From Massilia sp. Se16.2.3 (GTDB lineage Bacteria; Pseudomonadota; Gammaproteobacteria; Burkholderiales; Burkholderiaceae_D): a stretch of 64,000 bases of DNA. Positions 9,225-20,824 of the stretch are shown here, piece by piece; within the stretch, counting starts at the first letter, position 1, and each line of letters opens with the position of its first letter. Made by a program: the position numbers and the translations under genes. Location of the stretch: NCBI RefSeq assembly GCF_014171595.1, contig NZ_CP050451.1, positions 1,550,001 to 1,614,000 of the forward strand, given 5' to 3'. The notes under the pieces are model-generated. The model was given only the letters and a program-made list of their open reading frames with translations. It had not been told where the DNA came from and did no database searches.

Positions 9225-9813
9225 ATGGCGACGACGCTCGAAACCGGCCACCGCATCAACCTCGAAAAAAACCGCCCCGGGCTTGAAACGTGTTCGCATC
9301 GGCCTCGGCTGGAAGGTCAACGCAACCGCCGGCCAGGCCTTCGACCTCGATTCGTCGGTGTTCCTGTGCGGGAAAAACGCGAACGACGATCCGGTCATGC
9401 TCAGCAACGCCCATTTCGTCTACTACAACCACACGACCTCGCCCGATGGCGCCGTCGTGCACTCGGGCGACAACCGCACCGGCGACAAGGATGGCGACGA
9501 CGAAGTCATCACGGTCGACCTGGCCAGGGTCGACCCGGCCGTGGTGGAAATGCCGATCGTGGTCACCATCCACGAGGCCGAGGCCCGCCGGCAGACCTTC
9601 GGCGCCGTCAACGACGCCTATATCAAGGTGTACAACGACGACACCGGTGAAGTAATCGCCGAGTACGACCTGGACGCGGACTATTCGGACAAGACCGCGC
9701 TGCAGTTCGGCTCGCTGTACCGCAGGGATGGCGAATGGCGCTTCCAGGCCGTCGGCGCCGGCTTCAAGCTCAATCTCGCTACCTTCATCCGCAAGCTCGG
9801 CGGCACCGTCTGA
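9225..9813 (+). pseudogene. terD: terD, TerD-family stress/tellurium resistance protein (one frameshift)
   Basis: TerD/CABP family (PF02342), small calcium-binding cytoplasmic proteins of the Ter stress system. ATG 9225 follows AAGGAAA. The N-terminus MATTLETGHRINLEK and the rest (KRVRIGLGWKVN, FDLDSSVFL, GDDEVITVDL, the AVNDAYIKV strand) lie in different frames, separated at a run of seven A at 9265-9271 where six would restore one protein of about 195 residues. Acidic residues of the calcium sites (GDNRTGDKDGDDE) are intact. It lies 73 bases after telA in the same operon. Confidence 0.82.
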
Positions 9814-9881
9814 GGACCGTCGCGCGCCTGCCGCAGCCGCCGTTCGTCGAAGTGCGCATCAGTCCCGCCGCAGAGTAGCCG

Positions 9882-10772
9882 ATGACCGAGCAGACGCCCA
9901 AGCCATTCGATTTCGGCGAGGAGGCGGCGCCACCGCCCGCTGCTCCCGCGCCGCCTCCGGCCGCACCGCGCGCATTCGACTTCGGCGACGAGGAGGGCAG
10001 CGCCGCGTCGTCCGCCGCCAGCAGCGCGCCCAGGCCGCTGTCCTTCGACGACCTTCCCCGGCGCCGGCATCCACAGGGATGACCGCGAAAGGCGCGGCCA
10101 GGGCGCTGTTCGACAGCGAAGACCATCCGGCCGTACGCGATGCGCTGGCAATGGCCAGCGTCGATTATCCGACCCTGTTCGCGCACGCGCAGGCGCGCCT
10201 GGCGGCGCTGTTTCGCCGCATCCTGCCCGTAAAACTGTCACTGGTGACGGACTGGGCGGAGGCACCCTTGATGGAGCAGGCCGCGCTGCTTCAGCCCATC
10301 ACCGAGCAGGTCGTGACATTTTCGCAGATGGGCGTGCCGGCGCTGCTGGAGAGTGCGCTCGAGAGTACCCGGGCGCCAACGGGCATGTTCGACAAGCTGT
10401 TTCGCCGCGGCCAGTCGCCCTTTCAATACAAACCGGCGCTGAGCGCCAGCCGTGCGCAACTGCTGCAGCTGATGGCCGACAGCGAGGCCGCCATGCGCGC
10501 GCTGGAGGAATCGGCGCAGAACCTGAGCCTGCACGGGGCGGTGCTTGCCGTGGTGGCCAAACTGGCCGCCAGCGCGCCCGACCCGGTTCCTGCTCGACGC
10601 GTTCACGCAGCGCCGCACGCTGATCCAGCAGGCCGTGCGCCAGGCGGAACTGTCGATGCTGCAGATGGGGCAGATGCGCCAGCAGGCCGCCGACCTGATC
10701 GCGCAGATATCGGCTTTCCTGACGGTGACCTTGCCGGCACTGGAGATGGCGCAGGCGCAAGAGAATCGATAG
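9882..10772 (+). pseudogene. Uncharacterised third protein of the TelA-TerD operon (two compensating frameshifts)
   Basis: Reads as one protein of about 296 residues if a C is added at 10056-10059 and one removed at 10577-10579; the shifts cancel. The N-terminal 60 residues are low-complexity, with a repeated FDFG[ED]E motif (PFDFGEEA and AFDFGDEE) separated by Pro/Ala tracts. The remainder is all-helical (DHPAVRDALAM, LTDW-like segment, TRFLLDAFTQRRTLIQQAVRQ, QQAADLIAQ). I do not recognise a family. Its position after telA and terD suggests a partner, possibly one that binds TelA through the helical part, but that is inference. Confidence 0.6.
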
Positions 10773-10775
10773 CGG

Positions 10776-10937
10776 CTAGTCCCGCTCTTTCGCGGCCGCG
10801 GGCGCGGCACGGCGGCAGCGTTCCGAGCAATACTTGACCTGCTCCCAGTCGCGTTCCCACTTCTTGCGCCAGGTAAAAGGCAGCTGGCAGTGCGCGCAGA
10901 GTTTGGTGGGCAGGTCGGATTTTCGGCGCATCTTCAT
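10776..10937 (-). CDS. DUF2256 small zinc-ribbon protein
   Basis: A 53-residue protein. The family signature is plain: [19 protein letters not shown], then [12 protein letters not shown], giving two Cys pairs (CAHC and CSERC) for one zinc site, with a basic tail. ATG at 10937, stop TAG 10776-10778, immediately beyond the convergent third Ter-operon gene. DUF2256 proteins have no assigned function; in some genomes they lie near cryptochrome/photolyase genes, which are not seen here. Confidence 0.88.
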   Translation of the reverse strand: MKMRRKSDLPTKLCAHCQLPFTWRKKWERDWEQVKYCSERCRRAAPAAAKERD

Positions 10938-10991
10938 GCCGGCGATTGTACGCCGCGGCGTGAATCATCGAATGCAGCGAGGAGCTCGGTT

Positions 10992-11351
10992 TTACCGAGC
11001 GAGGATGGCATGCCGCTTGGCCTTGCTGAGCGAGTCGAGCGCTGTGCGATACGACCACTCCACCAATTCGGTCAAATATGCCGGCGGAAAGCGGTCGACG
11101 TGGACGATGGTCACCCAATGAAAGCGCCCCATGTACCGGGCCGGCTTTACGCCAGGAATACCGGTCAGCTCCACGAAGCGGTCGGGCGAGACTCTCGTGC
11201 TGAAACGCCACTTCTCCGGCTCACTCGTCTTGAAGTACGCGAACTTTTTGTCGCCGACGGAATAGACGAGCATGTTCGGTGGGGCCGCATAGCGTGTTTC
11301 AGTGACACCAGGGAATCCCTGGCAAAATAACTTCAGCTCTTCAACGTTCAT
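10992..11351 (-). CDS. MmcQ/YjbR-family protein
   Basis: A 119-residue cytoplasmic protein of the MmcQ/YjbR (PF04237) fold. Typical features: the start MNVEELKLFCQGFPGV, the aromatic turn DKKFAYFK near residue 35, RFVELTGIPGVKPARYMGRFHWVTI in the middle, and the helix LVEWSYRTAL near the end. The family has a double-wing DNA-binding-like fold but no proven biochemical role. It lies just upstream of the DUF2256 gene on the same strand, 54 bases apart. The 230 bases upstream (11352-11582) hold no gene I can support. Confidence 0.85.
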   Translation of the reverse strand: MNVEELKLFCQGFPGVTETRYAAPPNMLVYSVGDKKFAYFKTSEPEKWRFSTRVSPDRFVELTGIPGVKPARYMGRFHWVTIVHVDRFPPAYLTELVEWSYRTALDSLSKAKRHAILAR

Positions 11352-11582
11352 GGCGGGCAGGTATTGGATGTGGTGGCATGCCGCCCGATTGTAGACGACG
11401 CTTCAACCTGAACAGCAACATGACTCGCCAGCCGATACGACGCCTGGAATCACGCACCCCACCCATGCAGTGCCTTGCCCGGCAGTGATGGGAAAGCGAT
11501 GCCATCGGAGACTGCTGTTAGAATTTACGGCAGCCATCCGATGCCCACTTGCAGGAGTACGCAAATCCTACGTTATTTAGTC

Positions 11583-12053
11583 ATGGCGGCGATAGGCAAG
11601 CCGAAGCTGGCGATCGCCCTTGTGTTGGTGTTGCTGGCAGCCCTGGCCAGCACGATGACCTATACCGGTTACCTTGTCATCGGCGAATTGGCCGCTCAGC
11701 TGGGCACGGGCCGGGCAACGGCAGGCTTGCTGCTTGGCGCGCTGTTCGCACGGTTCCCCTGGATCAGCAAGGGCAAGCTGCGCATCGTCGGGCTGTTACC
11801 CAAACCTGTGCGACGGCCACTCATCGTGAGCCTGCTCGCACTCTCTCTGCTGAGCTTCCTGTCGCGCAGCGACTACGTGCCCGCACTGTTCACCGGTTTC
11901 GCTACGCTGTTTCTGCTGACCTACCCCTGGATGAGAAAAGCGGTCTTCGCTCGCATGGTATCGTCCGGCGTCAAATTCGCAGCTGGCCGCAGTCCGCGCC
12001 AACGCACCGACGACACGGTGATTGAGGGTGAATTCAGGGAAAAGAAGGAATAA
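11583..12053 (+). CDS. Hypothetical multi-pass membrane protein
   Basis: A 156-residue protein with four probable membrane helices (about residues 9-35, 42-58, 80-95 and 100-120) and a cytoplasmic polar tail ending TVIEGEFREKKE. That tail type is common in small bacterial membrane proteins of unknown role. The start is uncertain: ATG 11583 gives a clean hydrophobic N-terminus but has no obvious ribosome site; in-frame ATGs at 11541 and 11475 are alternatives. A terminator follows. Confidence 0.6.
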   Translation: MAAIGKPKLAIALVLVLLAALASTMTYTGYLVIGELAAQLGTGRATAGLLLGALFARFPWISKGKLRIVGLLPKPVRRPLIVSLLALSLLSFLSRSDYVPALFTGFATLFLLTYPWMRKAVFARMVSSGVKFAAGRSPRQRTDDTVIEGEFREKKE

Positions 12054-12065
12054 GGACTCGCACAC

Positions 12066-12094
12066 AAAAAAGCCACCGGAAGGTGGCGTTTTCT
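12066..12094 (+). terminator. Rho-independent terminator
   Basis: GCCACC pairs with GGTGGC around GGAA and is followed by GTTTTCT. It belongs to the recurring GCCACC/GGTGGC hairpin group seen through the window. The remaining 130 bases to the next gene hold nothing recognisable. Confidence 0.8.
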
Positions 12095-12224
12095 ATGCGC
12101 GCCGCCTGATGGCCCTGGGCGCAAGCAACGCATCGACACATGGACTGCCAAGTCGAACGCCTACCAGTGCTCGTCCGAAACCGGCTCTTGCATCAAAGCT
12201 CCGTTCAAGGTCAGGGTGAAGCGT

Positions 12225-13067
12225 TTATTTGCAAACGATCTTCTTTAAACCGTTGTCGTCGGAGGTCCAGGATTCCTTGCTCGATTCCGAAGGCGTGTTG
12301 TCAAAAACGTTGACCCGGTTTCCAGTTCCCATCTCTCCGCTGTACGATTCCGTCCCCTTGATGAAGACACTTTCTTCATCCTTGGCCTTGCAGGAAACCA
12401 GAAGCAGATAGATCTGTGAACGAAAACGGTAGGTCGCATAACCGGCACCCTGGTCGACAGGGTAGCTCATCATTTGTCGAACCATGACATTGTTACCATT
12501 TTTCACAGGGTGGGTATCGTAATAGGTCTTGCTTGCCGACGTCCACTTGTTACCGGCAAAAGAATTAAGCAATTTCCATTCGGGTTTTGGCAGACTGGAC
12601 ATGGCGATCCGCTTCACCACCGGCTTTGGAGCCTCCTCTGCTTGTGGCTTGCTACCCGGTTTGGGAATGCAGTTCACATTAGGGTATTCACTGGCATCCT
12701 GGCCAAGGGCGCCCGTTTGTGGGGTGCCGTCCATTCGCTGGCAATATGGGTTCGTGTACAACGCGGGCGCGGTCACCTGCCATTTCCCGGTCTGGCGATT
12801 CTGGTAGAAGCTGACGATGATCGAGAGTGGGTAGACGAAAATGCGCTGGGTAGACGACACCGGTTGCTCGCGATAGGGCCGTCCCATAATGGCAAGCACT
12901 TCGTCCACGGACATGTCCGTCTTCAAGGAATTCATTTTCCTCACGTACTCGCGCACTTCCGATTCCGAGTACTTCAAGGTTTTCACACCGCCGATCGTGA
13001 CAGTTTCAGAGGCATTGGCGAGACTGGCGCAAAGCGCAAGAAGGGCAGGCAGGAGAAGGTTTTTCAT
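12225..13067 (-). CDS. Hypothetical secreted protein
   Basis: A 280-residue exported protein. The signal peptide opens MKNLLLPALLALCAS and ends in NA before SETVTIGG. No family is recognised. Residues about 40-60 (LKTDMSVDEVLAIMGRPYREQPVSS) resemble the SmpA/BamE-type turn in which a helix-DEV-LGxP motif leads into beta strands, but I see this as a weak likeness only. It contains four or five Cys, possibly disulfide-bonded. ATG 13067 is chosen because the signal peptide starts there; no good ribosome site precedes it. Confidence 0.7.
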   Translation of the reverse strand: MKNLLLPALLALCASLANASETVTIGGVKTLKYSESEVREYVRKMNSLKTDMSVDEVLAIMGRPYREQPVSSTQRIFVYPLSIIVSFYQNRQTGKWQVTAPALYTNPYCQRMDGTPQTGALGQDASEYPNVNCIPKPGSKPQAEEAPKPVVKRIAMSSLPKPEWKLLNSFAGNKWTSASKTYYDTHPVKNGNNVMVRQMMSYPVDQGAGYATYRFRSQIYLLLVSCKAKDEESVFIKGTESYSGEMGTGNRVNVFDNTPSESSKESWTSDDNGLKKIVCK

Positions 13068-13258
13068 CGAGGAGGCTGTTCGAAAAATGGGATGATGGAT
13101 GAGGCGGGTATGGGGCATGGCGCATTCGGATTCCCAGGGAATATCTTGCCGCCATGTTCTTCGTCTTGTTGGGGAAAAGGACGTCGCCCGATACACAAGA
13201 ATGCGCTGAAATGCCGTACGGCAACATATTACAGTAAGAAGTGTTTGCGCGCCGGGGT

Positions 13259-13429
13259 TCAAGGAGGGCCATCGCTGGATGTCGACACGCCGGAGTCCAT
13301 GTGACCGCGTAGCACAGCGGGAAATAGAAAAAGGCCCCGATCCACGCCGCGGGTGTGTGGACGAGCCAGTTTGCAGGTGGCCAGTAGCGATTCGTGCCGG
13401 ATAACGGAAACTTGGCCGAATAGCGGCTG
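13259..13429 (-). other. Gene-free stretch with a possible membrane-protein remnant
   Basis: The 365 bases between the secreted protein gene and the tRNA fragment hold no complete gene. One minus-strand frame reads NRYWPPANWLVHTPAAWIG and then FFYFPLCYAVTW, which looks like a piece of an old membrane protein, but there is no start codon and it runs out into non-protein sequence. It may be a leftover of a gene cut by the neighbouring insertion. Weak. Confidence 0.25.
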
Positions 13430-13433
13430 CAAA

Positions 13434-13470
13434 AACAAAAACGCCACCCGGAGGTAGCGTTTTTGTTTTA
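13434..13470 (-). terminator. Terminator downstream of the tRNA-Phe fragment
   Basis: On the minus strand AAAACAAAAACGCTACCTCC... forms a hairpin with CGGGTGGCGTTTTTGTTTTTG. Its sequence and position match the terminator that follows the intact tRNA-Phe at 32149. Confidence 0.75.
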
Positions 13471-13482
13471 CTGCTGAATTCC

Positions 13483-13523
13483 TGGTGGTCCGGGGCGGAA
13501 TCGAACCACCGATACCAGGATTT

Positions 13524-13529
<6 letters not shown>
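13483..13529 (-). repeat. tRNA-Phe 3' fragment (anticodon loop to CCA), possible attachment-site half
   Basis: These 47 bases match the 3' half of the two intact tRNA-Phe genes (16756-16831, 32149-32224) with a few differences, from the anticodon loop TTGAAAA through the T arm GGTTCGATTCC to ACCA. The 5' half is missing. It supplies the stop codon of the hybrid kinase gene. Flanking bases GCTGAATTC on the 3' side match the flank of the tRNA at 32149. An anticodon-loop-to-3'-end duplication is the usual att footprint of tyrosine-recombinase elements. Confidence 0.75.
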
Positions 13530-16478
<2,949 letters not shown>

Positions 16479-16712
16479 TGTGAGGTAACCCGAACCCGTG
16501 GGGCGGCGGTGCGTAGTCGATGGAATCATTACATCATACCGTGCATGGCCTGCCAGCCGCGCCACGCATGCCGGCGCCTCGCACGGCTGTCGTCGCTTGC
16601 AGGCGTGTGGGGCCAGAACGACTGGGTGACCGGGCGGTCTGGCAGTTCGTGTGGAAGAGTGAAAGGCGACCGGTAATGGACCGGACACGAGGACTTCTTG
16701 CGCAGGAAAAGA

Positions 16713-16742
16713 AAACGCCGATCTGCGTGGATCGGCGTTTCG
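16713..16742 (-). terminator. Terminator downstream of tRNA-Phe
   Basis: On the minus strand AACGCCGATC pairs with GATCGGCGTT and is followed by TTCTTTTCC. It ends the tRNA transcript before the kinase gene. Confidence 0.75.
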
Positions 16743-16755
16743 TCAAGGATGTTCT

Positions 16756-16831
16756 TGGTGGCCCGGGGCGGAATCGAACCACCGACACAAGGATTTTCAA
16801 TCCTCTGCTCTACCAACTGAGCTACCAGGCC
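16756..16831 (-). tRNA. tRNA-Phe (GAA)
   Basis: A 76-nt cloverleaf with encoded CCA. Acceptor GGCCTGG pairs with CCGGGCC; D arm GCTCAGTTGGTAGAGC; anticodon loop TTGAAAA gives GAA; T arm GGTGGTTCGATTCCGCC. Its sequence is identical to the tRNA at 32149-32224. Confidence 0.96.
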
Positions 16832-16904
16832 AAGGCGGCGCATTTTAGCACGAAGTGGCGCCGCGTCCAGCATTTCTTGCGTTGGCGCCAACACCCGCAG
16901 GTCC

Positions 16905-17921
16905 TCAAGCGCTGTGCTGCGCGTGCTGCATCCGCCGCCAGCGCGCGGGCGAGGTGCCGATTTCGCGCTTGAAGGCGCGGGCGAAAGCGGCTTCCGATTC
17001 GTAGCCGACGTCGAGCGCGACCGAGGCCACTGGCGCGCGGCTGCCGCGCAGCAGGCCGGCGGCCGCTTCCATGCGCCAGCGCGCCAGGTACTGCATCGGC
17101 GGCTGGCCCAGCAGGCGCAGAAAACGGGCGCAGAACACCGAGCGCGACAGGCCGGCGGCGCGCGCCAGGTCGTCGATCGTCCATGGCCGCGCCGGGGTGC
17201 GATGGATCAGCGCCAGTGCGCGTCCCAGTTGCGGGTCGCGCAGGCCGGCCAGCCAGCCCGTGCTGCCCGCCGGCAGGCATTCGAGGTAGCGCCGCAGGGC
17301 ATCGATGAACATGGTTTCGCTGGCGCGCTCGAGCAGCGCGGCCGCGCCCGGCTGGCCACGGTCGGCGCGCAGCGCCAGTTGTCCGAGGCTCATTGGCGAG
17401 CGGGGATCGGTCGCGGCAGCCGTGCCGGCCGGCAGGTGCAGCAGGCGCGGCAGGGCGTCGAGCAGCGGATTGAAGGGGTGGCGGTCGCAGCTGAGAAAGC
17501 CACAGACGACTTCGTTGTCCGCCGGCGTCGCGTGTTCGCCCGGGGAAAATTCGTACTGCGAATGGAACACCACCGGGATCGGTTTCGGGGCATCGCGCGT
17601 GGCGGCGACCCAGGCCGGGTCGATGCGGGTCGGCAGCAAGGACTGGTCGCTCGAGAGCACGTGGGCGTCGCCGTGGGGAACGATGACGACATCGCCCTCG
17701 CGTAGCCGTACCGGCGCCAGTCCTGCCATCGTGGCCCAGCCGCTGCCCTTGGCCAGCACGTGGTATTCCATGACGTGCTCGGCGTCGGGAAACAGCAGGC
17801 GGCCGAGCTCGCTCATCGGCGGCGCTTCCACTGCCCAGACCGCGGGGAAGCCGATCTGGTAGAAGACCGCGCCGCGCAAGCGCACCGAACGCAGCACATC
17901 GGACAGGGTATCGGTCTGCAT
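16905..17921 (-). CDS. AraC-family transcriptional regulator with cupin-type sensor domain
   Basis: A 338-residue regulator. The N-terminal 200 residues match the AraC cupin_6-type domain (VFYQIGFPAVWAVE, MEYHVLAKGSGW, LREGDVVIVPHGDAHVL, and CGFLSCDRHPFNPLLDALP). The C-terminal 100 residues carry two helix-turn-helix units: TIDDLARAAGLSRSVFCARF and VASVALDVGYESEAAFARAF, ending PARWRR. ATG 17921 is chosen because the cupin domain begins there. It diverges from the methyltransferase gene with about 100 bases between, and such regulators usually control the divergent gene. The inducer is unknown. Confidence 0.9.
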   Translation of the reverse strand: MQTDTLSDVLRSVRLRGAVFYQIGFPAVWAVEAPPMSELGRLLFPDAEHVMEYHVLAKGSGWATMAGLAPVRLREGDVVIVPHGDAHVLSSDQSLLPTRIDPAWVAATRDAPKPIPVVFHSQYEFSPGEHATPADNEVVCGFLSCDRHPFNPLLDALPRLLHLPAGTAAATDPRSPMSLGQLALRADRGQPGAAALLERASETMFIDALRRYLECLPAGSTGWLAGLRDPQLGRALALIHRTPARPWTIDDLARAAGLSRSVFCARFLRLLGQPPMQYLARWRMEAAAGLLRGSRAPVASVALDVGYESEAAFARAFKREIGTSPARWRRMQHAQHSA

Positions 17922-18024
17922 GGCGTCAGGACGCGCGGGCAAACCGGCGCGACGCCCGGACAAGCGGCCGGCGCCCGCACCCGCGATACTGAAAATTTTA
18001 ATGTCGAAAAGGGAGCATGACATC

Positions 18025-18894
18025 ATGGACCACACAACGCAATCGTCCCCGGCTGCGGGGCAGGGGATGCAGGCGGCGGCGCCGGATTTCGCCGCCATCA
18101 AACAACGCCAGCAGGCCACCTGGGCCAGCGGTGACTTCGCCGTTGTCGGCGTGACCTTGCAGATCGTCGGCGAATCGCTGGCGGAAATGGCCGACATCCG
18201 CGCCGGCGAGAACGTGCTCGACGTGGCAGCGGGCAACGGCAACGCGACTTTGGCCGCGGCGCGCCGCTTTGCACGCGTCACCTCGACCGACTACGTGCCG
18301 GCGCTGCTCGAGAAAGGCCGCCAGCGGGCCGCGGCCGAAGGGCTCGATGTCCAGTTCCAGGTGGCCGATGCCGAGAACCTGCCGTTCGCCGACGACAGCT
18401 TCGATGCCGTGCTGTCGACGTTTGGCGTCATGTTTGCGCCCGACCAGATGCGCTGTGCCAGTGAACTGATGCGCGTGGTGCGGCCGGGCGGACGTGTCGC
18501 CGTCGCGAACTGGACGCCGGACAGCACCATCGGCCAGCTCTTCAAGATCATCGGCAAGATGGTGCCGCCGCCGGCGGGCCTGATGTCGCCCTTGCTGTGG
18601 GGCACGGAGGCCTACCTGGGCGAGCTGTTCGGCGATGCGGCAGCGGACATCCGTAGCGCGCGCCGCCACTTCAACATGCGCTATGCCTCGCCGGCGCACT
18701 GGCTGCAGGTCTTCCGCGATTTCTATGGTCCGGTAAACAAAGCCTTCGGCGCCCTCGACGCCTTTGGCCAGGCTGCGCTGGAACGCGACATCCTGGCGCT
18801 GCTCGAGCGCGAAAATATCGCAGGCAGCTCGTCGCTGGTGGTGCCGGTCGAGTATTTGGAGGCGGTGATCTCGAAACGCATGACGACGCACTGA
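18025..18894 (+). CDS. Class I SAM-dependent methyltransferase
   Basis: A 289-residue cytoplasmic methyltransferase of the UbiE-like (Methyltransf_11) type. The SAM-binding motif is VLDVAAGNGNATLAAA (about residues 66-81), followed by the acidic strand end TSTDYVP, motif II ADAENLPFADDSFDAVLSTF and the post-II RVVRPGGRVAVANW. ATG 18025 has AGGGAG nine bases upstream; ATG 18001 lacks one. Substrate is not readable. Divergent from the AraC regulator, which probably controls it. Confidence 0.88.
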   Translation: MDHTTQSSPAAGQGMQAAAPDFAAIKQRQQATWASGDFAVVGVTLQIVGESLAEMADIRAGENVLDVAAGNGNATLAAARRFARVTSTDYVPALLEKGRQRAAAEGLDVQFQVADAENLPFADDSFDAVLSTFGVMFAPDQMRCASELMRVVRPGGRVAVANWTPDSTIGQLFKIIGKMVPPPAGLMSPLLWGTEAYLGELFGDAAADIRSARRHFNMRYASPAHWLQVFRDFYGPVNKAFGALDAFGQAALERDILALLERENIAGSSSLVVPVEYLEAVISKRMTTH

Positions 18895-18963
18895 CAGCGC
18901 GCCGCAGCGAAGAGGCTGGGCAGTTTGCGCTGCCAGCCTGTTTCGGTGCGCCCCTGCGCCGGC

Positions 18964-19860
18964 TCAGCCGACCGTCGCGCCCACTGAGCTCAACCAGGAT
19001 TGCAGGCCGCCGATCGCATCTTCCTTCATCTTCGCCTCGATCTCGATCCAGGGCGCAGTGGCATACGAGGCGGGCATGGTATCGATCAGGTCGGCATGCT
19101 GGCGATCGTTGAAACCGCTGCGCCCGTTCGAGATATGCACCAGCTGGTGGGCGGGGTCGGCCCAGGTCGCGCGCGCCTTGAGCAGCATTTCCTCCACGCT
19201 CGGATGATCGTAGCTGGGCAGGTCTTCATGCACGATGTGGTGGTGGGCATCGAACACCATCGGCACGCCGCTGCGCATGCAGATCTCGTAGATTTCCTGC
19301 GCGCTATATGAGTACTCGTCATTCTCCAATCCGAGCCGGCAGCGGATCGCGTCCGGCAGCGCGGCGATGGCGGAGACCAGGGCATCGCTGCGGTTCGATT
19401 TACCGCCATGGATTTCCAGCAGGGCCCAGGACGAACGGGGTTGCTCCAGCAAATCCATGATGTCGGCGTGCATCTGCAGGATCGTGATGCTGTTCTTTAC
19501 CACGTCGGGCGAATCGGAACTGAGCACGACAAACTGATCCGGATGCATCACCAGGCGAATGCCCGCTTCCCGCGCCCGCTTGCCCGAGCGGGCCAGGGCA
19601 GGGCTGAGCGACCGCAGCAGGTCCAGGCCCTCGGGCGTGTCGGCGAAGGGGAAGATCGAGGACGGCAGGCGGTACAGGCGGATGCCGTTCGCGGCGCAGT
19701 AGCGCATGGCGGCGTCGAGGGTCTGCAGGTTGTCGCGGTAAATATCTTCCAGAATCTTGCGCTGTCCATCGGGTGACTGCTCCAGCAGGCGCTTGCGCGT
19801 GACGGTACGGTAGCGGATGTCTTTCGAGGCGGTAATGCAGACAAGGCCAAGGTTCGGCAT
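18964..19860 (-). CDS. uvsE: UV DNA damage endonuclease (UvsE/UvdE family)
   Basis: A 298-residue TIM-barrel endonuclease that nicks 5' of UV photoproducts and other lesions in an alternative excision repair route. Motifs fit the family: LGLVCITASKD at the N-terminus, YRLPSSIFPFA, RLVMHPDQFVVLSS, ALLEIHGGKSNR, LENDEYSYS, VFDAHHHIVHED and IEIEAKMKEDAI, which provide the His, Glu and Asp ligands of its metal cluster. ATG 19860. It stands alone; the next gene upstream diverges. No damage-box operator is obvious. Confidence 0.92.
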   Translation of the reverse strand: MPNLGLVCITASKDIRYRTVTRKRLLEQSPDGQRKILEDIYRDNLQTLDAAMRYCAANGIRLYRLPSSIFPFADTPEGLDLLRSLSPALARSGKRAREAGIRLVMHPDQFVVLSSDSPDVVKNSITILQMHADIMDLLEQPRSSWALLEIHGGKSNRSDALVSAIAALPDAIRCRLGLENDEYSYSAQEIYEICMRSGVPMVFDAHHHIVHEDLPSYDHPSVEEMLLKARATWADPAHQLVHISNGRSGFNDRQHADLIDTMPASYATAPWIEIEAKMKEDAIGGLQSWLSSVGATVG

Positions 19861-20109
19861 GGGAATCTCTCGCAGTAGGCTTGTCCCCAGTATATGTCTT
19901 CCCTTGGAGGGCCAGAGCGCGCTAGCGGCCGCTGATGTTGGGCGCTCCGACGGGGCGGCATGCAACGCGCGCTACCGGCACAGGACGGGGCATGGGATTC
20001 GCAGCGCGAAATACTTGCCAAGACACATTGCTTGCCACCTCAGCAACAAGCCTCGTACACTCATCCTTACCGAGTCGAATCCCTTACCGTCCTATCTTGC
20101 GAGTGCCGA

Positions 20110-20784
20110 TTGGCTGCTGCTTCAGATCACCCTCCTTTCAGCGAAGCTGCCCTGCTCATTGCGATCAGTTTCGGCTGGTTCATCTTCGGGTCCATTCTTT
20201 CCGTCATCTACGAATTTCCCTCCTCCGGGTCGTTCTCCGATGTAGCCTTGATGGAAACGATGATGCTGGAACTCGTGCTCGGCGCACTGGCCCTGGCTTT
20301 CCTGCGGGCCCGCGGCTACCGGATCAGCGATACCCTGCCATCGCCAAGCTGGCGCGGTTTACAGGAAGGCTTGCTGCTCTACGCCGCTGCGGCGGCGGCA
20401 TGCTTTGTCGTGGGCTGGCTGGTCCCCTCCAGGTCCGACCTGGTGCAACCGATTGCCCAGATGCTGACGAACGCCAAGCCATCGCTTGTCGTCGTGCTGC
20501 TGGTCTCGATGCTGAACGGCCTGTATGAGGAGACCTTCCTGCTCGGCTACCTGACGCGCCGCTTCGCCACGCTGGGCGCCTCGTTGGCGGTCGGGCTGAG
20601 CGTGCTGGTACGCTTGCTCTACCACCTGTACCAGGGACCGTCCGGCGCCGTATCCGTTGTCGTTTTTGGCATCGTCCTCGGGGCCGTGTACTGGCGTACC
20701 CGTCGTCTCTGGCCGGCTGTCGTCGCGCACTCCGTGGCCGACCTGGTCGGCCTGGCCTTCTGGACCGGGGCTCAGGGCGCATAG
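20110..20784 (+). CDS. CPBP-family intramembrane metalloprotease
   Basis: About 224 residues with six or so membrane helices. The three CPBP/Abi motifs are present: EETFLLGYLTRRF (the Glu-Glu pair and Arg), LLYHLYQ (the His motif) and AHSVADLVG (the His/Asp motif). Such proteases trim prenylated or peptide substrates or act in bacteriocin immunity; the substrate here is unknown. The start is uncertain. The frame is open from ATG 19960, but the first 50 codons do not look like protein; TTG 20110 is my best guess. Confidence 0.75.
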   Translation: MAAASDHPPFSEAALLIAISFGWFIFGSILSVIYEFPSSGSFSDVALMETMMLELVLGALALAFLRARGYRISDTLPSPSWRGLQEGLLLYAAAAAACFVVGWLVPSRSDLVQPIAQMLTNAKPSLVVVLLVSMLNGLYEETFLLGYLTRRFATLGASLAVGLSVLVRLLYHLYQGPSGAVSVVVFGIVLGAVYWRTRRLWPAVVAHSVADLVGLAFWTGAQGA

Positions 20785-20824
20785 CGGCACGCTCGGGCTA
20801 CAAACACCGGTTTATGATGCTTCC

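Noticed and set aside
20657..20824. Upstream in-frame extension of the HEAT-repeat gene
   Set aside because: It overlaps the CPBP protease frame and lacks protein-like sequence; the ATG at 20825 begins recognisable sequence.
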